Assembly: GCA_035361075.1 (NCBI GenBank)
Contig: DAOSBX010000005.1
Location: forward strand, 4,753 to 68,752
Source of the DNA: Candidatus Hydrogenedens sp.
Lineage (GTDB): Bacteria; Hydrogenedentota; Hydrogenedentia; Hydrogenedentales; Hydrogenedentaceae
DNA length: 64,000 nucleotides
Direction of reading: 5' to 3'
Shown: in pieces, positions 51,163 to 61,085 of the stretch
Numbering within the stretch: the first letter of the stretch is position 1
Layout of the letters: each line of letters starts with the position of its first letter
The notes under the pieces: model-generated
The model's database searches: none
What the model was told of the DNA's origin: nothing
The model's input: only the letters and a program-made list of their open reading frames with translations
Position numbers and translations under genes: made by a program

Positions 51163-51612
51163 ATGGACATATCAAAAATAGTTAAGATTTTGATAGTATT
51201 GATTCTCTTAGTAATTGGAGGTCCGATTTTAATACAGTTTTTACCATCACCATTAACAATGGAACGAATTGCAGATGGCTTAAAAAAATCGGATTTGGGA
51301 ATTTATGAGATACGGAATGTTGAACCGCCAACATGTGAATCAATAGCACAAATTCAATTTACTGTGAATGGTGCCATAGGAAATGTTTATCAATATGATA
51401 ATGAAGGGACAATAGCCCGATATGCAGAGATGTATAAAAAGGACCCTGGCACGGCTATTGTAGAGGCATGGGGATTGGCTCAATCATTAGGTGCTGCACC
51501 TCCCAGAAATAAACCTGAAAAGGTGGCTCGTCGACGAATGTTTTTACTTGTTGTTCAGGGCGACGACCCTAATTTATTAGAACGTATCGTTAAAATTTTT
51601 CAGTCAATATAA
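51163..51612 (+). CDS. Small membrane-anchored protein of unknown function
   Basis: 149 aa. The N-terminus IVKILIVLILLVIGGPILI forms one helix, followed by a soluble alpha/beta domain with LGIYEIRNVEPPTCESIAQ and FLLVVQGDDPNLLERIVKIF, reminiscent of a metal- or peptide-binding fold without catalytic motif. ATG at 51163 with AAAGG upstream is preferred over TTG at 51154. Stands alone between a GNAT gene and the convergent EF-G paralogue. No family recognised. Confidence 0.6.
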   Translation: MDISKIVKILIVLILLVIGGPILIQFLPSPLTMERIADGLKKSDLGIYEIRNVEPPTCESIAQIQFTVNGAIGNVYQYDNEGTIARYAEMYKKDPGTAIVEAWGLAQSLGAAPPRNKPEKVARRRMFLLVVQGDDPNLLERIVKIFQSI

Positions 51613-51654
51613 TTACGATACCATTAGACAACAGGGGTGAAATAAACTGGTATG

Positions 51655-53694
51655 TTATTCGTTCCCCGCTTCTCTTGATTTTTCGTAGGCTGAGATAATA
51701 TCTTTTGCAATAAATTCAGGCACTTCATCATAATGGCTAAATTTTAGGTCAAAGAAGCCTCTTCCGCCAGTCATACTTCTAAGGTCAGTAGCATACCTTA
51801 GAATTTCTGCTTCTGGGACGAGAGCACGAATGCGTTGTAATCCACCACCGATAGGTTCCATCCCTAGAATACGTCCTCGCCGACTGTTCAAATCGCCTGT
51901 AATATCACCCATAAAATCTTCAGGTACGGTAACGGTAATTTCCATAATAGGTTCTAACAAGCAGGGATTGGCTTCTTTTACGCCTTTTTGAATAGCCAAA
52001 GAAGCTGCAATTTTAAATGCGAGTTCTGACGAATCCACAGGGTGATAAGAACCGAAGAATAGTTCTACGACAATATCAACTACAGGATGTCCTGAAATAA
52101 CACCTTTGGCAAGGGCTTCTTGAGCACCTTTATCAACTGCAGGAATATATTGTTTTGGGACAACACCACCTACGATACTGTCGACAAATTTATATCCTTG
52201 TCCTCGTTCATTAGGGGATATCCGCAAATGAACATCACCATACTGTCCATGACCTCCAGTTTGTTTTTTGTATTTCCCTTGAACTTCTGCCTTGCCACGG
52301 ACGGTTTCTTTATATGCAACTTTTGGGATACGTGTTTCAGCTTCTACGTTATATTTCCGCTTCATTCGATTCAATAAAATTTCGATTTGTAAATCACCCA
52401 TTCCACGAATTACATGTTCTCCTGTTTCATTGTCACGGTAGTGGCTAAATGTCGGGTCTTCTTCCGCCATACGGTTTAAGGCTTCACCAATACGGTCCTC
52501 GTCATTTCTGGATTTTGGTGATATTGCTAACTTGACCATAGATTGAGGCAGTTCAATCTGAGGAAGTTTTATGTCATTTCCTGGAATAGAAAGGGTATCT
52601 CCAAAATGTGTATTTTTTAGTTTCGTCATAGCCGCAATATCACCAGGACCCACTTCTGCAACCTGTTTCTGTTCTTTTCCTAACATCATTACGATTTTCC
52701 CAGAGCGTTCTTTCGTTTGTGTATTGCAATTGTAAAATTCTGAATCCGAACGAAGTGTCCCAGAGAATACGCGAAAATATGTAAGGTGTCCAACAAAGGG
52801 GTCAACCATGGAACGAAAAACCTGAGCCACAAACGGTCCATCGGGGTCGGGTGTAATAACAACATTTTCACCTGCTGAATTTGTCGCAACAACTTTTCTT
52901 TCCAATGGGTTCGGAAATGAACTGGCTATAATATCCAATAATTCCTCATGTCCGATTCCTTTGCTTACACTTCCAGCGATAATAGGAATAATCTTACCCG
53001 TACTAATTCCTTTTTGTAGTCCTTTATCAAATTCTTCCTGAGAAAGTTCAAATGTTTCAAGATATTTTTCCATTAAAGCCTCATCTGTTTCCGCAACGAC
53101 CTCGACGATGGCTTCTTTTGCTTTTTCTGCTTCGGCACCTAAAACAGATGCATCTCCTGTGACGATATTAACTACGCCACTTAAATTAGAGGCTTCACCA
53201 ATTGGCATAACTATAGGGACGCAATGTTTGCCATAGGCTGCCTGTATTTTTTCGACAACTTCTTTAAAGTTGGTATGTTCACGGTCAAGTTTATTTACAA
53301 AAATAGCACGCGGAATATGACTTTTCTCTGCATATTTCCAAGCCATGTCTGTTCCTACTTGGACACCTGTTGTCGCATCGACAACTATAATTAAGGAATC
53401 AAGAACAGCAGAGGATGCGGCTAATTCGCCGATAAAGTCGGAATATCCAGGATGGTCAATAATATGGATTCGTGTTCCTTTCCAATCTAAATGAACAAGT
53501 TTCATTGTTATGGAACACTTACGATCTTTCTCATCTTCAAGATAATCACAAACCGTATTTCCATCTTCAATGCTTCCCAACCGGCTTGTAATACCAGCAG
53601 AATATAATATGCGTTCAATCAACATTGTTTTTCCTACACCACCATGCCCGGCAAAACCAACGTTACGAACTTTTCGAGGGTCAAACTGTGCCAT
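51655..53694 (-). CDS. EF-G-like GTPase (paralogue with PGY switch II)
   Basis: 679-aa translational GTPase. P-loop GHGGVGKT (16-23), NKLD for guanine, and the standard domains II-V are present (ISPNERGQGYKFVDSIVGG in domain IV, TVPEDFMGDITGDLNSRRG in domain V). In switch II the canonical DTPGHVDF reads DHPGYSDF: the His that activates water in EF-G is Tyr, a feature of the EF-G-like (FusA2-type) subfamily. Its function is therefore not certain to be translocation. A normal EF-G is expected elsewhere in the genome. GGAG lies 7 nt before the ATG. Confidence 0.87.
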   Translation of the reverse strand: MAQFDPRKVRNVGFAGHGGVGKTMLIERILYSAGITSRLGSIEDGNTVCDYLEDEKDRKCSITMKLVHLDWKGTRIHIIDHPGYSDFIGELAASSAVLDSLIIVVDATTGVQVGTDMAWKYAEKSHIPRAIFVNKLDREHTNFKEVVEKIQAAYGKHCVPIVMPIGEASNLSGVVNIVTGDASVLGAEAEKAKEAIVEVVAETDEALMEKYLETFELSQEEFDKGLQKGISTGKIIPIIAGSVSKGIGHEELLDIIASSFPNPLERKVVATNSAGENVVITPDPDGPFVAQVFRSMVDPFVGHLTYFRVFSGTLRSDSEFYNCNTQTKERSGKIVMMLGKEQKQVAEVGPGDIAAMTKLKNTHFGDTLSIPGNDIKLPQIELPQSMVKLAISPKSRNDEDRIGEALNRMAEEDPTFSHYRDNETGEHVIRGMGDLQIEILLNRMKRKYNVEAETRIPKVAYKETVRGKAEVQGKYKKQTGGHGQYGDVHLRISPNERGQGYKFVDSIVGGVVPKQYIPAVDKGAQEALAKGVISGHPVVDIVVELFFGSYHPVDSSELAFKIAASLAIQKGVKEANPCLLEPIMEITVTVPEDFMGDITGDLNSRRGRILGMEPIGGGLQRIRALVPEAEILRYATDLRSMTGGRGFFDLKFSHYDEVPEFIAKDIISAYEKSREAGNE

Positions 53695-53886
53695 GAGACA
53701 ACTCCATCCTTATTTAAGGTTAATAGGTTTCGTTGAGACAAACTCTGTAAAATTAAAAAGATACTACACAGTCAGTCATTTTTATTTATAATAATAGAGT
53801 AGGTATTATACTTATTATTCACGCTTATCCTCAAATTAGATGATAAATGTAGCAATAAAAAAGGAACAAAGTCGGAGATTATAAAA

Positions 53887-54915
53887 GTGAAGAATATACC
53901 GAAAAAAAAGGTTTTTATAAAGATAATTATTTTTATATTGATATTGTTGCCATTGCTTATTTATATGTTTTTTATATCTCATGCGATTGCTGCAGAAAAA
54001 ATACGGAGGCCATCATCTGCAGGTGTCTTATATCCACAAGAACCTACAGTATTAAAAGAAACCCTTCAAAAAATGTATGGGGAACTGCAACCAGTACCAG
54101 CGACAAGCGATAAATTAGTAGCGTGTGTTGTTCCACATTCAGGTTGGGGACTTTGTGGAAATTTAATTGCACGCTCTTTTAATGAATTAAAGGAGGGAGA
54201 GTTTAACAATATTATTATTCTTGCACCTTCTCATCGTTTCAATATCCATGGTTGTTCTATGCCATCTGTTCAGGGATTCGCAACACCCTTAGGAGTTGTG
54301 CGTGTTAATTATGAGATAATGGAAAAATTAGCTTTATCCCCATATATTATAATGCAGTCGTTGCAAAAGACAGCTCGGCCTGGAAAGTTGGCAATACATG
54401 AACAAGAGTATTCAATAGAAGTGTTATTACCTATGCTCCAATATAAGATGAAAAAATTAGAAATTGTCCCAGTAATAGTTGGGGATTTTGTTGATACTTA
54501 TGGAAAGGAAAGCCAAATTGTATTTAAAGATATTGTTGAAACTTTTAGAAGAGCAATGACTGAAAAAACATTGGTAATTTTAAGTACAGACCTAACTTCT
54601 TGGGGAACTTCTTTTAATTTTACACCTGCCCCAAATGAGCAAATGCTGGAAGAACAGGAAAAGTTAGACCGTGAATTAATAGAACTGCTGTTAAATAAAG
54701 ACTTTTATGGACTACAAGATTATTTTGAACGGACGAAAAATCCTGTGTGTGGTAAGTATGCGATGTACCTGTTTTTAACTTTATTACCTAAAAATGCCAA
54801 AGGTGTATTGTTAGGCTATGAACAATCTGGTCGCAAAATGAATCTTAAGGATACTTCAATAGGTTTCTCTGCTATCAATTATTACGTTCCTTCAGTTGGT
54901 GGAACTCCACAATAA
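53887..54915 (+). CDS. Memo-like (AmmeMemoRadiSam system protein B) with N-terminal membrane anchor
   Basis: 342 aa, GTG start, GGAG 9 nt upstream. Memo domain from about residue 37: RRPSSAGVLYPQEP, VVPHSGWGLCGNL, ILAPSHRFNIHG, IHEQEYSIEVLLPML and a later cysteine in NPVCGKYAMYL. These match the His/His/Cys metal site of human MEMO1 and its bacterial relatives. Unusually there is a hydrophobic N-terminal helix (about 9-33) that would place the domain outside the cytoplasm. No AmmeMemoRadiSam A or radical SAM partner is found in the window. Confidence 0.85.
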   Translation: MKNIPKKKVFIKIIIFILILLPLLIYMFFISHAIAAEKIRRPSSAGVLYPQEPTVLKETLQKMYGELQPVPATSDKLVACVVPHSGWGLCGNLIARSFNELKEGEFNNIIILAPSHRFNIHGCSMPSVQGFATPLGVVRVNYEIMEKLALSPYIIMQSLQKTARPGKLAIHEQEYSIEVLLPMLQYKMKKLEIVPVIVGDFVDTYGKESQIVFKDIVETFRRAMTEKTLVILSTDLTSWGTSFNFTPAPNEQMLEEQEKLDRELIELLLNKDFYGLQDYFERTKNPVCGKYAMYLFLTLLPKNAKGVLLGYEQSGRKMNLKDTSIGFSAINYYVPSVGGTPQ

Positions 54916-54943
54916 GTTTACAATACAAAATAATAGGAATATT

Positions 54944-55636
54944 CTAAATATTATCAATAATTAATTGCTTTAAGCGGGGAAGAAATTGATAACAACCTAT
55001 TTGTGCGTTGTTAATTACATGTTCATGGGTTAGAATTGATGAATCAAAGCAGTAGTTCGTGATACATGAGAACATGGCTGTTTTTATCCTGTGTTTTAAT
55101 GACCAATAAAGTTCAGGAGCACCACTCATCCCTACAACATCACCACCCATTTCTAAAAATAAACGAAGTTCGGATTTTGTTTCATAGTTAGGACCTACCA
55201 CCCAGATATACGTTCCGTTATTATGATAATTGTTAAATATCCATGAAGGGATTAATTCATTTGGTAGTTTAATTCCATGATATGTAATGGGAGTTATCCG
55301 ATGTATTGCTATAAATGAAGGGAGAGGAAATTTATTTTTCAATCCACCTACTGCATTTATGAGTATTAAGTGAGACACTCCCTTTTCTTTGAAATATAAG
55401 AGAAATTCACAAATATGTTCCGATGTGTACCCCTCATACAAATGAATTCTTCCATTACATATTAATGTAGGTATTGAATGTAATGTGCCCTCTAATATTT
55501 GATAACTATGTCCCTTTATGTTTCCGTAGAATTTTGGAAAAATTTCTGCGAATGTTCTTTTGCTATGGCAGGTATCTAATATGTTGGAGAAGTCCAACCC
55601 TGAGCCAGTAATGATGCCTAATTTTATGTGTGCCAT
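54944..55636 (-). CDS. Purine nucleoside phosphorylase-like enzyme
   Basis: 230 aa, PNP/MTAP superfamily. LGIITGSGLDFSNIL, RIHLYEGYTSEHICEFL, LILINAVGGLK and VVGPNYETKSELRLFLEMGG, then VGMSGAPELYWSLKH are the order of substrate-binding segments. It is shorter than most PNP (270-290 aa). Which purine nucleoside is preferred is not clear. Its 5' end overlaps the dGTPase-like gene by 13 nt, suggesting a joint nucleotide-salvage transcript. Confidence 0.8.
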   Translation of the reverse strand: MAHIKLGIITGSGLDFSNILDTCHSKRTFAEIFPKFYGNIKGHSYQILEGTLHSIPTLICNGRIHLYEGYTSEHICEFLLYFKEKGVSHLILINAVGGLKNKFPLPSFIAIHRITPITYHGIKLPNELIPSWIFNNYHNNGTYIWVVGPNYETKSELRLFLEMGGDVVGMSGAPELYWSLKHRIKTAMFSCITNYCFDSSILTHEHVINNAQIGCYQFLPRLKQLIIDNI

Positions 55637-56661
55637 GGTGATGGTAAGAAAAGTTTTTGGTAAGTATTTAGTGCATATTCATCTGTCATGCCTGCAAGAA
55701 AATCAATAACTTTACGCTCCAACGTCTCTTCAGTATTGGCATAATTCTCATGCAGTTCTTTAGGTGGATATTTCATTAAATAATGGAATAGTTCGCTCAC
55801 AATTCGTTGTGCTTTATTAATTTCCTTCGCAATTGGTGGTGATGGGTATAATTTTTCGAACAAAAATGTTCTTAGTTCAACAATTGCATCTCTAATTTCT
55901 GGAATAATTTGAATTGTCTGCTTATCTATGGAACCTTCTATCACGCCTCGAACCATAGTATCAATTTGTTTTGAGGGAGTAGTACCGAGGATTTTTATTG
56001 CGTGTTGTGGCAATTCTTTGGTTGTTAAAATACCCGCACGAATAGCATCATCAATGTCGTGAGTGATATATGCAATAACATCACTAAGGCTGACTACCAA
56101 TGCTTCAAAACTAATCCCTTCTGGACAAGGCTCTCCTGACAAAATGCATTTTCCCTTTGAATGGTCACGAATGCCTTCCCGAACCTCATATGTGAGGTTA
56201 AGACCTTTTTTTCCCTGTCTTTGTTCGAGGATATCGACGACACGTAAACTCTGTTCAGCATGATTAAATCCGAACGAAGATAATTCGTTAAGTACTCGCT
56301 CTCCAGCATGTCCAAAAGGTGTATGTCCCAGGTCATGTCCTAAAGCGATAGCTTCTGTAAGGTCTTCATTTAGTCTTAACACACGTGAAATAGAACGTGC
56401 TATCTGGACGACTTCAAGAGTATGAGTTAACCGTGTTCGATAATGGTCACCTAATGGAGCAAGAAAGACTTGTGTCTTTCGCTTTAACCGTCGAAATGCC
56501 TTTGAATGGATAATGCGGTCACGGTCTCGTTGAAAACATGTACGATAGGGGTCATCTTTCTCAGGTGATAACCGACCTCTGGAATTTTTAGCAAGGCAAG
56601 CAATAGGGGAGAGCCATAGTGCTTCTCTTTCTTCATATAATTCGCGGAATGTTTTTTCCAT
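55624..56661 (-). CDS. dGTP triphosphohydrolase-like HD protein
   Basis: 345 aa. The HD superfamily motifs are in order: RTRLTHTLEVVQIARSI (H), ALGHDLGHTPFGHAGE (HD), and YITHDIDDAIRAG near the middle (D). The N-terminus RIIHSKAFRRLKRKTQVFL is the dGTPase segment. Hydrolyses dNTP to nucleoside and triphosphate in its family. It starts 5 nt downstream of galK and overlaps the PNP gene. Confidence 0.9.
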   Translation of the reverse strand: MEKTFRELYEEREALWLSPIACLAKNSRGRLSPEKDDPYRTCFQRDRDRIIHSKAFRRLKRKTQVFLAPLGDHYRTRLTHTLEVVQIARSISRVLRLNEDLTEAIALGHDLGHTPFGHAGERVLNELSSFGFNHAEQSLRVVDILEQRQGKKGLNLTYEVREGIRDHSKGKCILSGEPCPEGISFEALVVSLSDVIAYITHDIDDAIRAGILTTKELPQHAIKILGTTPSKQIDTMVRGVIEGSIDKQTIQIIPEIRDAIVELRTFLFEKLYPSPPIAKEINKAQRIVSELFHYLMKYPPKELHENYANTEETLERKVIDFLAGMTDEYALNTYQKLFLPSPWHT

Positions 56662-56666
56662 AAATA

Positions 56667-58025
56667 TTAAAGCTCCGTTAAATATGAAGCAGAAGGGCTT
56701 GTCTCGGCAATAAACATACCTTGTGCTGATGAAAGTCCCAAATATTGTTTGTAGTATTGTTGTTCAACATATTCCATAAATTGTTCGACTTTTTCGTTAG
56801 GAACAAGATTTACAGTACATCCACCGAAACCTGCGCCAGTGAGCCGTGAGCCAATGGCTCCTGCTCTACGGGCAATGTGGGTTAATGTGTCTAATTCAGA
56901 AATACTTATTTGATAATCATTAGCACAGCTATAATGTGATTCATTCATTAATACACCAAAGGTATAAGCATCATTTGCTAATAAAGCATCTTGGCACTTT
57001 TCTACACGACTATGTTCTGATATAACATGACGAATACGTGCTTTTAACGGGAAACCTGCTGGTGGCTCTTCGACATCAGGTAACCATCGTTCTCTTACTT
57101 CTTTAGGGGATAATTCGAGGAGATAAGCGATTTCTTTTATTGACAAATGGTCTTTATGAATAACATGTTCTGTTAGTTCGTGTATTTCTTTTGAGGAAAG
57201 ACATAAATCACCCGTCCATAAATCGCTTAACCTCTCTATATGGAAGGTATTGCCTAATTCTTTCTGCATATAGTGTTCAATTAAAGCACAAGAAAGACGA
57301 CATAAACGAGGTCCTATGTTATATCGTGACAAACATTCGCCTGTTTTTTGTGCACGAATAGTAGAGTCGCAAACAACAAAAGTATAGTTCTCAAATAATG
57401 GAATTAAATGGGTACGTATTGGAAAGAAATCAATTTTGCAGGCATGCCCTTTTGCACCGTTTAATATAACAGTCTGGTCCATACCTCCACCGCGTGTGCC
57501 AACGAAATGCTCTGCTTCCGCCATTAATTCCGCTAATTCAGAGCGAGTAATGTCTTTATCCAATTCTTTCCCTAATATTTTTAGGTAAACAAGAGAGGCT
57601 GTTACTACAAGGGCAGAAGATGAACTTAATCCTGTAGCAATAGGAAGATTACTACTTATATAAAGGTTAAAACCTGGGTAATGTTTAATTTTGTATTTTT
57701 GATTTAATGCAATAATCGCCGCCTTAATATAATTATCCCACGAGCCTGTAGGCGAGGGAGGTATGAATGGTGCATTTGATATGCACATTGATGGGAATCG
57801 GCTATCTTCGTTTACAAGATAAATTTGATTATCGTTGCGTGGAGTAAATATAGCATGGACTTCTTTGTTTAACGTGATGGGTAATACTGAAAAACCATTA
57901 TAATCTGTATGTTCACCAATCAAGTTTACCCTGCCTGGAACACGACATAATCCTATTTGTTTGGGATTAACATTTTGACCCGGAAATTTTTCTAATATCT
58001 TTCTTATATCTGCATTTTTAATCAT
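56667..58025 (-). CDS. galK: Galactokinase
   Basis: 452 aa, GHMP kinase. The galactose-binding signature GRVNLIGEHTDYNG (31-44), ATP motif PIATGLSSSSALV (near 128-140) and third motif GAGFGGCTV (near 402) are all present. Longer than the usual 380-400 aa because of an insertion around 250-310. No other Leloir-pathway gene is found nearby. Confidence 0.93.
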   Translation of the reverse strand: MIKNADIRKILEKFPGQNVNPKQIGLCRVPGRVNLIGEHTDYNGFSVLPITLNKEVHAIFTPRNDNQIYLVNEDSRFPSMCISNAPFIPPSPTGSWDNYIKAAIIALNQKYKIKHYPGFNLYISSNLPIATGLSSSSALVVTASLVYLKILGKELDKDITRSELAELMAEAEHFVGTRGGGMDQTVILNGAKGHACKIDFFPIRTHLIPLFENYTFVVCDSTIRAQKTGECLSRYNIGPRLCRLSCALIEHYMQKELGNTFHIERLSDLWTGDLCLSSKEIHELTEHVIHKDHLSIKEIAYLLELSPKEVRERWLPDVEEPPAGFPLKARIRHVISEHSRVEKCQDALLANDAYTFGVLMNESHYSCANDYQISISELDTLTHIARRAGAIGSRLTGAGFGGCTVNLVPNEKVEQFMEYVEQQYYKQYLGLSSAQGMFIAETSPSASYLTEL

Positions 58026-58193
58026 ACATATCTCTCTATTTTTTACTTCAGAAACATTTATTTATCTAATTAAGGATTTCCAAAAAGTATTTAATTATAC
58101 AAATTTTATATCATCAAATTATCAATATAATGTTCAGCAAGGTTAAAATATGGATAAACAAATTAGATACTTTTATTAGTTTATATCAAGAAT

Positions 58194-59177
58194 ATGTCTA
58201 TTAGAAAAAAAATATATTTTGTAACACCCTTTAATATTACTGATTATCCGCTTTCGTGGAAAGCATATTATTGTGTAGAGTTGTTTTCAGAATTAGCGAA
58301 GAGAGGATATATAGTAACATGGCTTCAACCATCTAAAGATATTTTTTCATTGAATTTGTTTCCATCTCTTTCACGATGGAGAGATTTTTTTGTCATTAAT
58401 ATTGGAAATTATTATACCTATCGTTGGTATATGCCTTTTTTCTTATCACGATTGAAAAAGGTTAGTAAAGATGTTCGACCGTTTATTCTTTTTGAAATTA
58501 TTGATAAGAACCCCTTACCTATAAATATTGACCAGGATTATTTTGTAATTCCCATTATTTTCTCTTTAGGTCGAAAATGGATTCCGACAGATGAGTTTCC
58601 AGGACCCGTAATTGTTCCTGATAAAAAGACATTTATTGAGTTAGTAGAAAGAGGGATTCCTCATACCTACCTAAATTATATACCATGTGCATACAATCGT
58701 TATGAAAATGTAAGTAATGAAAATTGTCAAGATTATTTAATCCTGATTATAGACAGCAATAGGGAATTAGAAAAAATATTTGGTTTGTTAAAAAGACAAA
58801 TACCTGGACAAAGTGTAGTTTATTTTTCAAAAAAAGTTTTTAAAATGCTTAAAAATAATAATTTTTGTGAAATATTAACATCCTTTCAAAATAATTACAA
58901 GGAAATAATAGTAGTTCTCGGTAATGGCTTGTTCCATTTGGCATTAGAACTTTCAGCCAATGGTGGAATTGTAATAATGCCCAAAGAACGTTATTTTATT
59001 GATAACAAAATAGATATAAATATCATCTATTATAATAGTTTTTCAGAGATCCCATCTATTGTAAATGAAGTTAAGGGAAGAAAGGAGGCTATTGTTAAGC
59101 CTATAATAGATTTGGCACCTTGGAAACAGGCAGTTGCAAAAGTTGAAGAAATAGTAGCCGAAACTGTGAAAACGTAA
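58194..59177 (+). CDS. Putative GT-B-type glycosyltransferase-like protein
   Basis: 327 aa, not firmly recognised. The N-terminal region KIYFVTPFNITDYPLSWKAY, FSELAKRGYIVTWLQPS resembles the first half of GT-B enzymes, and the C-terminal part has IIVVLGNGLFHLALELSANGG, similar to a donor-binding domain with G-N-G. Canonical E-X7-E is absent. Poor in Trp/Cys; no signal or membrane helix. It stands alone beside galK. Function not assignable beyond possible glycan role. Confidence 0.45.
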   Translation: MSIRKKIYFVTPFNITDYPLSWKAYYCVELFSELAKRGYIVTWLQPSKDIFSLNLFPSLSRWRDFFVINIGNYYTYRWYMPFFLSRLKKVSKDVRPFILFEIIDKNPLPINIDQDYFVIPIIFSLGRKWIPTDEFPGPVIVPDKKTFIELVERGIPHTYLNYIPCAYNRYENVSNENCQDYLILIIDSNRELEKIFGLLKRQIPGQSVVYFSKKVFKMLKNNNFCEILTSFQNNYKEIIVVLGNGLFHLALELSANGGIVIMPKERYFIDNKIDINIIYYNSFSEIPSIVNEVKGRKEAIVKPIIDLAPWKQAVAKVEEIVAETVKT

Positions 59178-59188
59178 TGGGAGCGTTC

Positions 59189-60217
59189 TTAATGTAGTAT
59201 AACTTTTTGATTTATTTGTGCGGATTGATAGATAGCATCCAATACTTCCATATAGTGTAGCCCATCTTCAAAATTGGGATGGTATGATTTCCCAAAAAGA
59301 ACCGCATCAATGAAATCTTTCTCCACACTCCAATTTTTTAAGTCGTAGTATTCATCTTCACGACGTTGAATAGGAATTTTATCCCCAGTTTTTTTGTATT
59401 CGTAAAGGACATCCTCTAAAACATCATAAAAGAGGGTTTTATTTTGTGTGATTATTTCAACCGTTTCCGTAGGAATTGTGGACATCCCTGAAATTGTTAA
59501 TTGCGCTGTCGCTCCACAGTCAAGTTCCAGACATGCTGTCACTTGGTCAGGGATCTGGATTTCAAGAAGTTCTCCAGTTTCTGTTTTACGAGTAGGCGTG
59601 AAAATTTGATATGTTCCAAAAACACTTTTTGTCCAGCCAAACCATCGGTGAATTAATTCAATATACATTCCTAAAGTAAGTACATTTTGCCCTGATAATC
59701 GATGATCTTTCCGCCAATGAACAGGTTTATTTGGGTCAAGATTGAAATCACAAAGGCTGGTAATACGGATTAAATGAATATCGCCTAACGTGCCTTCTCT
59801 TCTGAGTCGCGCAATTGTTTTGTCATAAGATAAACCAAATGGGACAGGACAAAGCCCAGCAACTTTCCCAGTTCTACATGCTGTTTCGTACATCTGTTTT
59901 GCTTCAAATAAATTCATAGCCATCCGTGCTTGACAAAACACATGTTTCCCTGCCTTTAATGCAGATATACTAACTGGGGCATGTAAATAGGGCCAGGTCC
60001 CAATCCAAACAATATCTACCTCTTTATCTTGAACTAATTCTTCCCAGCAAGAATACGTTTTGGGGATGTTGAATTCCTTTGCTACACGTTTTGTAGATTG
60101 TTCTGTTCGATTGACAACACCCATAAATGTTATATCAGGGATTTGCCTTAATCCGGGGATATGCCGTTCCCTACAAATATTCCCCAAGCCGACGAAAGCC
60201 ACTTTTAGTTCCGGCAT
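59189..60217 (-). CDS. Gfo/Idh/MocA-family NAD(P)-dependent oxidoreductase
   Basis: 342 aa with an N-terminal Rossmann fold: KVAFVGLGNICRERHIPGL (GxGxxx). In the usual EKP position the segment after VSISALKAGKHVFC is QARMAMN, so the catalytic-Lys pattern is unlike typical EKP. The C-terminal alpha/beta domain has HWRKDHRLSGQNVLTLGM and a histidine in the sugar-site area. Likely oxidises a sugar or inositol derivative. It lies 23 nt after a GDPD-like gene on the same strand. Confidence 0.85.
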   Translation of the reverse strand: MPELKVAFVGLGNICRERHIPGLRQIPDITFMGVVNRTEQSTKRVAKEFNIPKTYSCWEELVQDKEVDIVWIGTWPYLHAPVSISALKAGKHVFCQARMAMNLFEAKQMYETACRTGKVAGLCPVPFGLSYDKTIARLRREGTLGDIHLIRITSLCDFNLDPNKPVHWRKDHRLSGQNVLTLGMYIELIHRWFGWTKSVFGTYQIFTPTRKTETGELLEIQIPDQVTACLELDCGATAQLTISGMSTIPTETVEIITQNKTLFYDVLEDVLYEYKKTGDKIPIQRREDEYYDLKNWSVEKDFIDAVLFGKSYHPNFEDGLHYMEVLDAIYQSAQINQKVILH

Positions 60218-60239
60218 ATGTCGAGCCTTTCATTTATTT

Positions 60240-61052
60240 TTATTTCATCTTATTTTTTAGGAACTCAGATAACCTATTTGGAAAATCTGTATTTAGAAAG
60301 TCAACACCTTCATTATATAAAATGTCCCAACATGCTTCAGTTTGAGGTGCTCCCCAAAAACGAATTTTTCTGCCTTGTTGGTGTGCTTTAGAAACGATCT
60401 CTTTAAGTTTTGCCCGTTCTTTTTCAGGCATTTCACCGATACCTAACCAGCTAAATATTTCAAACCATGAATGACTAATCCATGGAATAATATCAACAGA
60501 TGGGTTCTTTTCTAAATCTCCAACTCTACCATCAATAAATACGTATCTATTTTCGTCTTTTATGATTGCTTCGCGTGGAACAGCACCAGAAATAACAATT
60601 GTCACCGCACCCTTTATTTTTTTACCATTCTCTATCCTTGTTAAGTAAGATTTATATGGCTTTAATTGTTCTTTTAACACTAAATATGTTTCGTCAGGCT
60701 GACCTTTAAAATCAATAAGCAACCAGAAATCTGAAGCCGTTGAATACACATATCCTTGATTCTTTTCCACGAGTTCAAATAATGGTTTTAAGTACATGTC
60801 TTGTAAGTTACGTTCAGCAGTGCATTTGTCCAAGTCATGAGCAACTAACAGGTCACCATTGACTAAATGTATATCTGCCTCTACACTACAGAATCCGTTA
60901 TTTAATGCTTCGAATAGTGGTTGTTTTCGAAGGTAATCATTGTGGGAATGAGCCCGATTCAGAGGTGTTATTTTATCATCAGTAAAAGCTGAGATAACAT
61001 TGACTGATACGATGAAAAGTAATAATATTATTTTATTAAAAGGTGATTTCAT
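60240..61052 (-). CDS. Secreted GDPD-like phosphodiesterase
   Basis: 270 aa. Signal peptide (about 1-22), then NRAHSHNDYLRKQPLFEALNNGF, SVEADIHLVNGDLLVAHD and a later PWISHSWFEIFSW. The His/Glu/Asp pattern of the glycerophosphodiester phosphodiesterase/PLC-like TIM barrel is visible: HSHND, EADIH and AHD. Probably acts outside the cytoplasm on phosphodiester head groups. Substrate unknown. Confidence 0.8.
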   Translation of the reverse strand: MKSPFNKIILLLFIVSVNVISAFTDDKITPLNRAHSHNDYLRKQPLFEALNNGFCSVEADIHLVNGDLLVAHDLDKCTAERNLQDMYLKPLFELVEKNQGYVYSTASDFWLLIDFKGQPDETYLVLKEQLKPYKSYLTRIENGKKIKGAVTIVISGAVPREAIIKDENRYVFIDGRVGDLEKNPSVDIIPWISHSWFEIFSWLGIGEMPEKERAKLKEIVSKAHQQGRKIRFWGAPQTEACWDILYNEGVDFLNTDFPNRLSEFLKNKMK

Positions 61053-61085
61053 GACTTATTATTTATTTATGTTTTTCGTTTTTCT

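Noticed and set aside
54944..55636. Methylthioadenosine phosphorylase
   Set aside because: The fold is shared, but the segments NAVGGLK and VGMSGAPE and the short length do not specifically support MTAP; kept as PNP-like.
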